From Cymbomonas tetramitiformis (lineage: Eukaryota; Chlorophyta; Pyramimonadophyceae; Pyramimonadales; Pyramimonadaceae): a stretch of 19,040 nucleotides of DNA. The stretch spans positions 1 through 19,040 of the forward strand of contig LGRX02030229.1 in assembly GCA_001247695.2 (NCBI GenBank). The letters run 5' to 3'. Positions 8,971 through 17,106 of this stretch are shown here, piece by piece (position 1 is the first letter of the stretch; every line of letters begins with the position of its first letter). The notes under the pieces were generated by a model. It ran no database searches, was not told where the DNA came from, and saw nothing but the letters and a program-made list of their open reading frames with translations. The translations under genes were made by a program, and so were the position numbers.

Positions 8971-9384
8971 GGCAACCGAAAGCGAAGCACCGAAGGGATG
9001 AAACCCTAACGATAAGGGTGAGCCCCCTTCAAGGAAGGGGCCAGATCCAAGATAAATTCAAAATCTGCTCCGATGCCCACGAAACTCGGTAACACGGCCG
9101 GTAATGGCGAAGTAAAAACACCCTCCAAAGGAAAATGTCTGAGTCCAAGTAGAACGCAAGTAATAAGCGGTCAAAAACGGCCAAGTCGCCCGCAAGATTC
9201 CAAGATCCGCTCAAAGTTCACAAACAAGCGGCAAGCGTGGCAAATTAAGGTAAAATGATACGGGTAAAGACGTATAGAGCAGTGAGGGAAAATGCGGAGC
9301 GGCGGGGGTGGGCGGAAAGTAGGAGAGTAGGGTCGAGGTCTCCGCGCTTGTCGATGTCCGAGGTCATGGCCTTTTTAACGTGTC

Positions 9385-9402
9385 GCGAACCACTCAGTAC
9401 CA
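9385..9402 (-). promoter_or_regulatory. Primer-binding site candidate of element B
   Basis: The minus strand reads TGGTACTGAGTGGTTCGC, about 415 bases before the Gag start. It shares the preceding T and the TGGTAC start with the primer site of element C. TGG is the complement of the tRNA CCA end. The matching tRNA was not identified. Confidence 0.35.
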
Positions 9403-9651
9403 AACTCTGCGCAATGCTGCATACCATCGGGGGCCCCAGCGCTCTCTGACCCATCTCCTCCGGACTCTCCTCCGCCACTCGTCGCGCTTACCTCTCCATC
9501 CACGCAGTCAGTTGTGCCGCGAAAACGCGGCACCCCGCAACATTCTACCTACTCAGCCACGCTCGCCCCTCTACAGCTTTAGCCAGCCATTTAGTGGCTT
9601 TGAATCAAAACCACTTTAGGCAAGTGGTGGGCCTATAGCCTACTAGAATGT
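9403..9651 (-). other. Possible 5' LTR remnant of element B
   Basis: By position, upstream of the primer-site candidate, this should hold the LTR of element B. No second copy exists in the window to prove it. It contains the perfect hairpin GTGCCGCG-AAAA-CGCGGCAC at 9514-9533 and an imperfect CCACTT/AAGTGG hairpin near 9611-9627. Confidence 0.3.
9514..9533. repeat. 8-bp GC-rich hairpin with four-base loop
   Basis: GTGCCGCG and CGCGGCAC flank the loop AAAA (TTTT on the minus strand). Within a presumed LTR it could act in transcript ending or RNA packaging; this is only inferred. Confidence 0.65.
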
Positions 9652-9771
9652 CCTAGTGACACAGTGAAAACGCTCAACGCCGTAGGGTTTGAGCGAGGCA
9701 ATCGGGTATATCAAAAGATAGAAATCAATGCACGACTCTCAGGCTATCTAAGCTCTGAGGCCGTCACTAGG
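9652..9771. other. Multi-hairpin structured tract
   Basis: The outer arms CCTAGTGAC (9652-9660) and GTCACTAGG (9763-9771) are perfect complements. Inside lie CGCTCAA/TTGAGCG (9671-9695), a short TATC-AAAA-GATA (9709-9720) and CTCAGGCT/AGC-t-CTGAG with loop ATCTA (9738-9759). All stems are compatible, giving one closed branched fold of 120 bases. No known RNA family is recognised. Confidence 0.4.
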
Positions 9772-9832
9772 CAATCATATCGTGTGTCACAGTCTAAGCT
9801 ACCGAAGTCGAACTACTGAGTACAGGTAGGAA

Positions 9833-10096
9833 GTCACTGTACTGTCACTGTCACTGTCATACGTCATACGTCATACGTGATACTGAACTACTGAATCTCA
9901 GCAGCAACAACAACAATGACATCAAAGACATATACAAAGGTATGCCCGTTGTGAGGTCACAACTCTTTTAAGAGGGGAGATCTGTCAGGGTCATGACCGA
10001 TGACACATATGTCATACATGTCATACGTGTCATACCTGTCAGACATGTCATACCATGTCATGTCATGTCGAGTCATGTCATATATTATAATGACAG
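9833..10096. repeat. GTCACT / CATACGT / TGTCATAC tandem repeat tracts
   Basis: From 9833 come several GTCACT units, then three CATACGT units to about 9880. From 10008 to 10096 there is a degenerate minisatellite of a 9-10-base unit like ATGTCATAC, passing into CATGTCATGTC. A related stretch reappears at 11895-11914. The TGTCA motif is common to all. Confidence 0.75.
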
Positions 10097-10135
10097 ACAG
10101 TCGTCAGTACGGTCGACGATGACTGTACATGTCGT

Positions 10136-10217
10136 CAGATGATAAGTCACATCATCTGTCACTATTCAAGGAAAGACTTGAATGACACCTGTCATCGAGA
10201 GTTCGTATGTCGAACTC
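10136..10217. repeat. Run of four adjacent perfect hairpins
   Basis: CAGATGAT/ATCATCTG (10136-10158, loop 7), ATTCAAG/CTTGAAT (10164-10183, loop 6), the palindrome ATGACA-CC-TGTCAT (10182-10195) and GAGTTCG/CGAACTC (10199-10217, loop 5) follow almost without gaps. CAAGAT-ACA-ATCTTG follows at 10231-10245. Confidence 0.6.
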
Positions 10218-10418
10218 GAAGATGGCAAAGCAAGATACAATCTTGAAGTAACAAACAAGAAATCATCTTCGCTTCAAGCATGTGCGGAACAAGCATGCGC
10301 AGTATTATGGGGCGAACGCATTATTCGTTCTGACGATACTGGTCGTTCAACCAATGTCTCGGGTTCACAACCCAATGGCGGTACCATCTATGCGATGGGA
10401 GACATCTGGTTAAGATGA
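10182..10418 (+). CDS. Hypothetical 78-codon ORF in hairpin-rich DNA
   Basis: It begins with ATG and has a reasonable amino-acid mix (two Cys near the middle, no low complexity, ending in a Gly-Gly-Thr-Ile-Tyr stretch). I recognise no family. The start codon lies inside two overlapping hairpins, and the coding sequence itself contains further perfect hairpins (10199-10217, 10231-10245). It may be a remnant of a structured-RNA replicon or a chance frame. Confidence 0.25.
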   Translation: MTPVIESSYVELEDGKARYNLEVTNKKSSSLQACAEQACAVLWGERIIRSDDTGRSTNVSGSQPNGGTIYAMGDIWLR

Positions 10419-10742
10419 GCTAGCATTGAGCTAGAGCAGCATCTTCTGTTGAAGCCTGCACTCATCACCCGCTCATACGTTGCATGCGTGTTTACTGTTC
10501 AATAAACACCAGCTTTATATCAATATACGGAGGGCTCGCTTATCAGCCCTAATAGCTGGGCTACGGTTCTCCGTGACGGACCCGCTGGAGATGCAACTGC
10601 GGGCAGACATGCTGTTGGCGGTGTCTGGCACCCGTGAGGCTAGCACCATGCGGGGCTACTCTCGGGTGTTCGTGCGGTACCAGGCCTTCTGTCAGGACCG
10701 TGACCCGCCCAGGGTGCCTGTTCCTGCCGACCCGGTCACGGT

Positions 10743-10767
10743 GGCTATGTACTTGCAGTACATAGCC
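10743..10767. repeat. 10-bp perfect hairpin in the recombinase frame
   Basis: GGCTATGTAC and GTACATAGCC flank loop TTGCA. Confidence 0.6.
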
Positions 10768-10791
10768 AATGCGGCCAGGACGTTCTCTGTG

Positions 10792-10820
10792 GTGAAGACC
10801 GCTTCGGCTATGGTCTTCAC
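10792..10820. repeat. 9-bp hairpin with inner TTCG tetraloop
   Basis: GTGAAGACC and GGTCTTCAC enclose GC-TTCG-GC plus a 3-base bulge. Confidence 0.6.
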
Positions 10821-10910
10821 TGCTCATGACTTGGCGCTGGTCCCGGCGGACCGGAACCCCACTTCTCATCGGCTGGTGGCCGCGGTACCCATTCACATAT
10901 GTGTCATGCA

Positions 10911-11013
10911 AGCTGGGCTATGTAGCCGCAGCTGATTAGAAAACCTCACATTTGCACTCAGATGCTGCATCGGTCGGTAGATCGAATCCCCCGCCCGCCG
11001 CGTGACATCTGAG
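10911..11013. other. Two further structured segments after the recombinase
   Basis: AGCTG-GGCTA-TG-TAGCC-g-CAGCT (10911-10933) is a 10-bp stem with one bulged base and a 2-base loop, so it could be a cruciform rather than a tight hairpin. CTCAGATG (10957-10964) pairs perfectly with CATCTGAG (11006-11013), enclosing a short CA-rich and C-rich stretch. No gene is seen here. Confidence 0.45.
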
Positions 11014-11189
11014 CCGCTCACGAGACCCGCCTTGCATGTTGTGAAGAGCACTTCTCACGTTCCGCCAGTGTAAAGAGCTGTTTCAACGGTGTTAATTAAT
11101 GAATAGATTAGGAACATCCGCAGCATGCTAGCATCAAAATATGTTGCACACGACATACTTTGGGCGCTAGGTAACTTGCCCGCTCAGAT

Positions 11190-11285
11190 TTGGTCACTCG
11201 AAGCGGATCTTGGGGTCCTCGCTTCGAGTGGCGAGGAGCGGTAAACGCCATCCTCGAAACGCCATTCTCTTGGCGTTCTGACCAA
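11190..11285. other. Cloverleaf-like structured sequence, possible ncRNA
   Basis: The closing stem is TTGGT (11190-11194) with ACCAA (11281-11285). Three arms follow with single-base joints. Arm 1, 11195-11230: CACTCGAAGC/GCTTCGAGTG plus GGATC/GGTCC with loop TTGG and a 2-base bulge. Arm 2, 11232-11256: CGAGGA/TCCTCG plus GCG/CGC with loop GTAAA. Arm 3, 11258-11277: AACGCCA/TGGCGTT with loop TTCTCT. It is not a tRNA (arms too long, no T-loop) and I recognise no family. Strand is unknown. Confidence 0.4.
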
Positions 11286-12419
11286 GGGAGGGGTTGTAGC
11301 TACTTAACACAACTCTTGTGAACTTATGTACGAAAACGTTTAAAACGCGCAGATGCGCTTCATCCGCTCAACGAATCGCTGGCGGTATGAAGCACTTCTT
11401 CCGCTCTACAGTATCTCCGCGGGATGTCGCTAGGCTGTCGAAGTACTAAACTTAATATATTGAACTCCTAAGGTGTTGTCCGTAATAGATATTGTTAATC
11501 ATGCAAAGATCAACAAAACCGTCGGACAGAATCTTTTCGTTTTGAGATTAGACCTAATGAGCGTTCCCTCAAGCAGCGCCACCGTCCCCCTAGCGGAAAC
11601 CGGGAGGACGTTGGCGCGCTGTCCGGTCAAACCGCGGCAAGACCGGAGATTCCACCCGACAATTTTGCTAAACATGCCCTTCTGAGGGATACTGAAAGAG
11701 AGCGCCGCCGAATTTTGACAATTCGCCACGTAGGATACTTCGAAGCCGTCAAAGTTAGCGGAATACACTAATTCAGAATAAGCGGACAAATCAGGCTATG
11801 AAAACCAAAGAACTCGAATTCTGGGTCAAAGACGCCATATGACGTCTCTGGGCTTTTATACTTGATGTGAAAATAAATATGGACCTAAAACGCTGTATGT
11901 CATGTCATGTCATCGTGAATTTAATTTCCAGGATTACAGATAATCAATTAATCTTCCATCGATATTGGATATAGAAATCTACACCGTTGACCGATCTGAA
12001 ACCTTTACCCTCCAAGCCTCCTTAGACAAAGAGGGGGCAGACGAGATCCCAGAGCGAGAGGGCAAACTCGAAAATGATCAGGAGATTCATCAGATAGAGA
12101 TACTCGCACACACTCACTCGACTCTAATCGTGATGGCTCGATTAACTTCTCTTTCTGTTGAGGCCAAGATAGGTCTCTCGACTTTTTGAGAGAGTATATA
12201 AGAATACAATAGCGTTACGGGTTGTATGATACTATGTCTCAGTGAGGATTCTGTCGCAGGGTTGTGGACCTGGTGCGCCTCTTTTTTTGCCCCTCCCTCT
12301 ACACGTTCTACTCAAGACGGCCGAATGGGGATTCAGGCTCAGTTCACTTTTCAAGGCGAGTTGGTGAAAGAAATTGCTATCTCCGCGACGTCAGGTAAAA
12401 TTTTCGAAAGCGGTTCCCG
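11286..12419. other. Spacer without a supported gene
   Basis: Only short open frames occur. Those at 11965-12189 and 12226-12432 have no recognisable domain. A CATGT microsatellite (about three units) is at 11895-11914. Small hairpins occur at 11352-11363 (GCGCA-GA-TGCGC) and 11830-11847 (AGACG/CGTCT). AT-rich stretches suggest ordinary intergenic DNA or introns. Confidence 0.4.
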
Positions 12420-12773
12420 TTGTCTAACTTAAGGCATAACAACAAGCGTACATATCATCCCTTGATCACTGACGTGCGATCACGTCCGTCAGGGAAGCTG
12501 TCCCAAGACCTGGTAGCCTTAAAGGCAGAATCCATGTCGTTTATGGTCGAACATCTTAAAACCAGTAACGTCAACGTGGAGGAAGCAGAAAAAGGTGACA
12601 CTGTTGTGACCACGCCTTTCAACAACACCTCTTGTACCTATCTCAGCATGTACGATCGTATTGATATTCTTCGATCTGTCTCAGACGATATTTTTGAAGA
12701 GAAGCTTTCGGACGAAGAAGACAATGGGAAGTCCTCACAAGGCAAAAAGAAGAGGCGTAAAGTTACGGGCTAG
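12420..12773 (+). CDS. Hypothetical exon ending in an acidic stretch and a basic NLS-like tail
   Basis: An open frame of 118 codons without an ATG at its start (first usable codon is TTG; the frame is closed at 12396), so if real it is a 3' exon. Its C-terminus has the acidic stretch EEKLSDEEDNG followed by KKKRRKV and a stop, the pattern of a nuclear protein with a classical nuclear localisation signal. The preceding part has mixed composition and no domain I know. I tried to join it to the frame at 12226 through the donor-like CAG|GTAAAA at 12394, but the phase does not fit. Confidence 0.3.
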   Translation: MSNLRHNNKRTYHPLITDVRSRPSGKLSQDLVALKAESMSFMVEHLKTSNVNVEEAEKGDTVVTTPFNNTSCTYLSMYDRIDILRSVSDDIFEEKLSDEEDNGKSSQGKKKRRKVTG

Positions 12774-14266
12774 TCATGTACTACGAGTTAGTTAGAGAGT
12801 ATATTTGCAAGTAGCTCGTTTTTTAACTTTCTCATGGACCCCTTCATTTCCCTTGAGGTGTTGGTGTCCGGGAGATGAAGATCTCGTGGTGAAATTCGTA
12901 CACTTGCCACTTGTCACGAATGTTCAGAGTGTCGAGCGGCTTCCAAGATACCTGATAGTCTCAGGAAAATACCGCATTGACTCTGAAAGGGTGCGCCGGA
13001 ACCGTCCACACGCAACTTCGCTATTCCTGCTTATCCTAATTAGTCTCCTCACTTTTTGCAACATCAAGCAACCTTATTATGGTAACTGACATGAAAAGCT
13101 CGCCGAAATGAAATGTTTTCCCTGTGGGCGGTCATTGTTGGAACGGGGTTTGCTGCGCGGGCTTTGTCAATTGCTTGTCCAGCTTTTAGGGTTCATCAGC
13201 ACTCGGATATTCCACGTTTAATCCTGGTCATACCCATACCAAGTGACATGGGGTGGGAAAAAGATTGTGAAAGGAGAAAACAACAGTATGATCTAGCCCA
13301 ATACTTCCCCGTCGCACAATTGCCCGCAGATACACAGGAAGAAGATGTTCAGACTGGAACGGAAACCTAAAGGAGTTTCTCCGTACGTTGGCGGTGTGTG
13401 ATCGCCTTGTTTGCCGGTCACAACGGTTGGTAGAATATTTTGAATTTTGCGTTCAGTTTTTCTTGATGCTGGTCGATCGTGCTACTGAAAATTGCTAGCT
13501 ACTGCTAAAGCTGTTTAGCTAGCAGTTTTCAATAGTTGATGCAATGTACTGCATTCCTCCTCTTGTGGGGCTATCTATGCGCTGGGGATTAGCCGCGTGC
13601 ATGTTGTTCGTCCAGTCTTATATCCCACTGCAAATAGTGAAACTAAGGTGATCCATCACTTGACGCTCACAAGAGTTACTGGAATGTTGTTTGCAAGCAG
13701 CGATATGAAATTACTTATGCTCAATACAAGTAAAGAACCTGCAAAACAAACCCACAGGTGTAGCTGCACTAAGGAAACAACTATGGTATGGTTATAATGT
13801 AATATGAGCCTTCGCACTCTCAAGTCTGCGCTACAGGAAATTCTGTGTCCTTGGATAGATTGTTAGTGTATCAAGTAAAATTGGTGAACATCACGATTGT
13901 AACTTTAAAAGCTTCTATTTTGAGATGTAACCCAATATGTGTTAAAACATGTGAGAATCCAACATTTTTATGACTTTTCACACACGCTACGCCAAGGGTT
14001 TTGCCTGGCCCGGTTTCTCTGTCCTTCAGCCCACCCGCCTTTCGGCGGGACGGCCATCTCCGTTCCACCCTCATCTGAGAGGGGGGGCGAGGTGTACGAG
14101 TTGTCGCTCGTAGAGGCGTGCTCTCAGCCGAGGCCTCGAGCGCAATATGCGTTCGAAGGTTCGATGTTTCACGGAATTCTCCAATTCACACTACGTATCG
14201 TATTTCGCTGCGTACTTCATCGTTGCGAGAGCCAAGATATCCGTCGTTGAGAGTTGTCTCAGTTTG
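12774..14266. other. Spacer before element C
   Basis: No supported gene. Short frames at 12805-13089, 13113-13370 and 13597-13797 have no recognisable domain. The clearest structure is the long hairpin at 13482-13535. A polypurine/G run lies near 14078-14090. Confidence 0.4.
13482..13535. repeat. 20-bp near-perfect hairpin
   Basis: The arms 13482-13501 and 13516-13535 are complementary except for one C-A mismatch and one G-T wobble, around a 14-base loop. The core of each arm holds TAGCTAGC or GCTAGCTA. This is the longest stem in the window outside elements. It could be a small-RNA precursor, a miniature inverted repeat or the foldback end of a transcript. Confidence 0.6.
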
Positions 14267-14271
14267 TGTTG
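14267..14271. repeat. Target-site duplication of element C, left
   Basis: TGTTG directly precedes the 5' LTR and recurs directly after the 3' LTR. A 5-bp duplication is the length made by many retroviral-type integrases. Confidence 0.9.
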
Positions 14272-14442
14272 TGCTGGAAGTGACGCCCTGACTGGCATTC
14301 CTATAGTTAGGGTGTATGACTGTCACCGGTCCCGGAACCCTAGACCCCGAACATATAACGGGAAGAGACTGAGTATTCCACCGGTTTTTATCTATTCTGA
14401 TTATCTCACACCGAATATACAGTTCAGCTGATATATTCAGCA
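14272..14442 (+). repeat. 5' LTR of element C
   Basis: 171 bases, TGCTG...CAGCA. A TATA box (CATATAAC, TATAA at 14354-14358) sits about 83 bases in, so transcription would start near 14385. Confidence 0.93.
14354..14358 (+). promoter_or_regulatory. TATA box in the 5' LTR
   Basis: TATAA within a short AT stretch, same place in both LTRs. Position within the LTR is typical of the U3-R border. Confidence 0.5.
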
Positions 14443-14446
14443 GGTT

Positions 14447-14464
14447 TGGTACCACGCACGCTTA
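14447..14464 (+). promoter_or_regulatory. Primer-binding site candidate of element C
   Basis: TGGTACCACGCACGCTTA starts four bases after the 5' LTR, the usual distance. TGG complements a tRNA CCA end. The primer tRNA is not identified; only TGGTAC is shared with the candidate site of element B. Confidence 0.5.
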
Positions 14465-14835
14465 ATTTTACACTGCGACTTTGGCCATGATTGGCTAAAC
14501 ACCGACGCTTGAGATGGGGTGAGGGACCCGCGTTAGAGCGGTTTTCGGTACGGGCGGTATGGCTCAGTTACGGACGCGCGGTTGATTGGACATGATTGGG
14601 GTGTGCGTTATGGCAGCTCGATTTCCGTGCAGTATCGTTGGGCTGGATTTTGTTGTTTCTGGTCGCTAGCACACCGTCCAACATTGATCACGTCCTTTCG
14701 TCCCACACGACCGCGTGCAATTTGCTGTTTCCCCGATTTACCCTCGACGACCCGCCGCAACTCGCAAGCCGTCGCCCACACCGTTAGCCTCGCCTCGCTA
14801 TATCCGCCTCACCCTGTCTCTGTAGTCATTTCATC

Positions 14836-17106
14836 ATGGGTACTTCTACGAGATCACACACTGCGGCCGCACGCCGCTCACTGGTTACCATTTTCGACGA
14901 TGCCGCAGCCCGCCATGCGACCACACCAGCCACTCCTACGGTTGCGGCTGCGCCGGCTGCCCAATCGGCAGGGGCACTGTTCCTCGACGCGGTCAAGCGT
15001 CTGGCGAAGGAATCCTTCGACGAGCGTGCCGCCAAGCTCGTCATCAAGAAGGTGTACGACGACAAACATGGACGTTTTGATGGTACGGAATCGAACGTCA
15101 GCTCTGTTTTCGCCCGTCTGGTGCTGGCATTACGGGACATTTTCGTCACTGAGGAGTCCGCGTTTTCTTCTCTATTCGACCTGGAGGATGCCACGCTGCC
15201 CGTTCGCGCCGAGGCGAACAAACTACTATTTTCGACACTGGAATTCATCATCGCTCCGGTGTCGCCCGCGGCAGACTGGATGGAGTCTTCGGCGGAGACA
15301 CACCCGTTTGATGGGAAACGGGTGTTACTGGAGATCGCCAGAATGCTTCTGGATTCCGGCGGACCCTTTCAGGGCACCGCAGACCTTCTGGCCATCAAGA
15401 TCAACCAGTTCGACCCGTCGCGGGCTATCGCCGCCTTCAACGCCGCTCTCCGGTCCGCTCGACGGAAGAGCACTCTCGACGACATGGAGGTCAAGTCCCT
15501 GTTCATCAAGTCCCTCGTCCCGGTTTTCTACGCCCCGGTCGTCAACCGGCTCCTGTTGCACGACCGACGTGCGGCGGAGTCCCTTGCCACCATTCAGCAA
15601 TGGACCCGTGAGTGCTACGCACAAAACGGGGCGGATTCGTACGTCCCGCCTGCTGCGCGCACGTTCTCCGCCCTCACCCTGACTGGGCAGAGCGACGACG
15701 AGGACTTCAAGACCGTCTTCAGCGAGCTCCGCGACCAGCTCTTCGACATGAAGAAAGAGATCAAGGCCCTTCACACCCGTATCGACGACACGAAGGGCTT
15801 CACGCCCCGCAACGACAAGAAGAACGCCATCGGACGCGGTGGACATGGTGACGGCGTCCGCTTCGCAGCGAAGCCCCTTCCCGAGCACGGCAACTTCCCG
15901 CAGACCTTCCGTGGGAAGTCTTCGGGGAAGGTAGCTTTCCACAAGCCCACCGGTACGTTCGTTCCTTTGTGCCGGCACCCGACATGCTCCGCTACGGCGG
16001 AGAAGCATTGGCATCGGGACTGCCCGAACGGCGGGCCACGCGGACATGTTGGCGCACACGGTTTCAGCATTACGGACAGCGAGAACGACGTCTTCGCCAC
16101 GCTGTTCCAGGACGCCATGGACAACAATGACGCCGCTCGTTTCGACGCCGTCTGCTACATTGCGGACGGAAAACCGGAGCTCTATGACACCGTCTCCGCA
16201 TTCTCCTTCGCTGTCGCCGAGGAGTGGGTGCCCGACACCATCGACGAGTATCTGGAGTGCCGCCAGCCCGCTGACACCCGCTTCGGGGTTTGCGCGGTTG
16301 GTGGTGCTATGAACATCAACAACTTCAAGGTCCATGCGAAGGTCCATGACGACGCTCTGGTCGTACCACCGCCGCCAGCACCGCCCTCCGCTCCGCAGTC
16401 GGTGGTGTCCGACGAGGGGATGTACCCCGTCAGCGCGTTGCACGCGCACGAGCCGCACGTGTCCTTCATGGACAAGTTCGCGGTCGAATTGGACCTCACG
16501 GGACCGGAGCCGACCCTCGCAATGCACAACATGGGGACCGTTGCGCCCGTGGACTCGGTATCAGTGGCGACGGACGACTCCGAGGATGACGACGAGTGTC
16601 TTCCGCCACTACGGCGGACCTTGGGATGCGGCAGACCACCGATGGGTTTTGGGTTCTCCGCCCTCACATCTCTCGCAGTCTGCTTAATGTTTGTTGCTTG
16701 TGCAACCGCAATGCCTTCACGAGACCACTCCGCGCAAGCATCATCAGCGACAGAGCGCACCGGCGACGAGGTCGGTGGTGTTGGTGTGCTGACGCCCACA
16801 GCCATCCCGCCGACGCTCTACCGGCGCCCGGAGGGCTGGTACCCAAACGTGGTATACGGGTCCGGGTGGACGTGGCATCCGGGTCCCTCGCAGCCACCCG
16901 CATCAGCTCCGATTGTTACCGAGCCGCGCCCTCGCCGGATGGTGCTCCGCCGTCGCCGGTCTACGTGCCACCCGCCTGGGGCGGGGGGGCCGGGGATGAA
17001 CCTTCTTCTTCAATTCAGCACCGGGGCAGACTGGTTGCACCCGGTGCAACTGCGACTACAACGACATCGGCACATCCTCAACCTTCTCATTTTGCTCTAC
17101 GCATGA
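14836..17106 (+). CDS. Gag of element C, with variant zinc knuckle and signal-like segment
   Basis: A 756-residue capsid protein with start context ATCATGG. The helical capsid part spans about 45-265 (DGKRVLLEIARML is the counterpart of DDGRRAWLVICRAV in the element B Gag). A short coiled coil lies at about 290-315 and a basic linker at 320-375. The knuckle is enlarged: C379, C384, H391, C396 (CX4CX6HX4C). An acidic region follows (about 410-475 and 580-590). At 603-625 a hydrophobic stretch begins at Met and ends in ATA, like a signal peptide. The final 60 residues turn Arg-rich and atypical, while another frame there (to 17117) has a more natural Pro/Ala/Ser/Thr composition. A frame change around 16915-16990, near a seven-G run, is therefore possible. 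No protease DSG/DTG motif is seen. Confidence 0.88.
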   Translation: MGTSTRSHTAAARRSLVTIFDDAAARHATTPATPTVAAAPAAQSAGALFLDAVKRLAKESFDERAAKLVIKKVYDDKHGRFDGTESNVSSVFARLVLALRDIFVTEESAFSSLFDLEDATLPVRAEANKLLFSTLEFIIAPVSPAADWMESSAETHPFDGKRVLLEIARMLLDSGGPFQGTADLLAIKINQFDPSRAIAAFNAALRSARRKSTLDDMEVKSLFIKSLVPVFYAPVVNRLLLHDRRAAESLATIQQWTRECYAQNGADSYVPPAARTFSALTLTGQSDDEDFKTVFSELRDQLFDMKKEIKALHTRIDDTKGFTPRNDKKNAIGRGGHGDGVRFAAKPLPEHGNFPQTFRGKSSGKVAFHKPTGTFVPLCRHPTCSATAEKHWHRDCPNGGPRGHVGAHGFSITDSENDVFATLFQDAMDNNDAARFDAVCYIADGKPELYDTVSAFSFAVAEEWVPDTIDEYLECRQPADTRFGVCAVGGAMNINNFKVHAKVHDDALVVPPPPAPPSAPQSVVSDEGMYPVSALHAHEPHVSFMDKFAVELDLTGPEPTLAMHNMGTVAPVDSVSVATDDSEDDDECLPPLRRTLGCGRPPMGFGFSALTSLAVCLMFVACATAMPSRDHSAQASSATERTGDEVGGVGVLTPTAIPPTLYRRPEGWYPNVVYGSGWTWHPGPSQPPASAPIVTEPRPRRMVLRRRRSTCHPPGAGGPGMNLLLQFSTGADWLHPVQLRLQRHRHILNLLILLYA

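Larger units (their letters stand above)
6454..9402 (-). mobile_element. Element B: Gag-only retroelement, minus strand, 3' end lost or merged with R'
   Basis: A possible primer-binding site (9402 down to 9385), a leader of about 415 bases and the Gag gene follow in order, as in element C, whose leader is 393 bases. No pol gene follows. No LTR pair could be found: sequence beyond 9402 does not recur below 6512. It is therefore either a truncated copy or a Gag-only element broken at R'. Confidence 0.6.
10480..10935 (+). pseudogene. Tyrosine recombinase, N-terminal core-binding half only
   Basis: Residues from about 10561 to 10890 read as the SAM-like N-terminal domain of a tyrosine recombinase. 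A helix begins near STMRGYSRVFVRYQAF. A proline-rich link (PRVPVPADP) and a helix VAMYLQYIANAAR follow, then a helix ending at AHDLALV and the usual Pro-Thr-(Ser)-His step. The catalytic domain with Arg, His-x-x-Arg and Tyr is missing: the frame stops at 10935 and no continuation was seen downstream. Such enzymes are carried by DIRS, Ngaro and Crypton elements; which one is unknown. The GC-rich body stands out from AT-richer flanks. It contains two long perfect hairpins (10743-10767 and 10792-10820). An intron after about 10885 is possible but no second exon was found. Confidence 0.6.

Noticed and set aside
10915..10998. tRNA-like or SINE-head sequence (TAGCCGCAGCTG and AGATCGAATCC resemble A and B boxes)
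   Set aside because: The acceptor arms do not pair, the D-arm has an extra base, and the first part is better explained as the perfect hairpin at 10911-10933.
12226..12773. Splicing of the frames at 12226 and 12420 by a donor at 12394 and an acceptor at 12433
   Set aside because: The donor-like CAG|GTAAAA is attractive but the codon phases do not match.
15325..16527. 400-codon minus-strand open frame antisense to the element C Gag
   Set aside because: It mirrors the GC-rich third positions of Gag, has no domain, and the sense frame has clear Gag homology.
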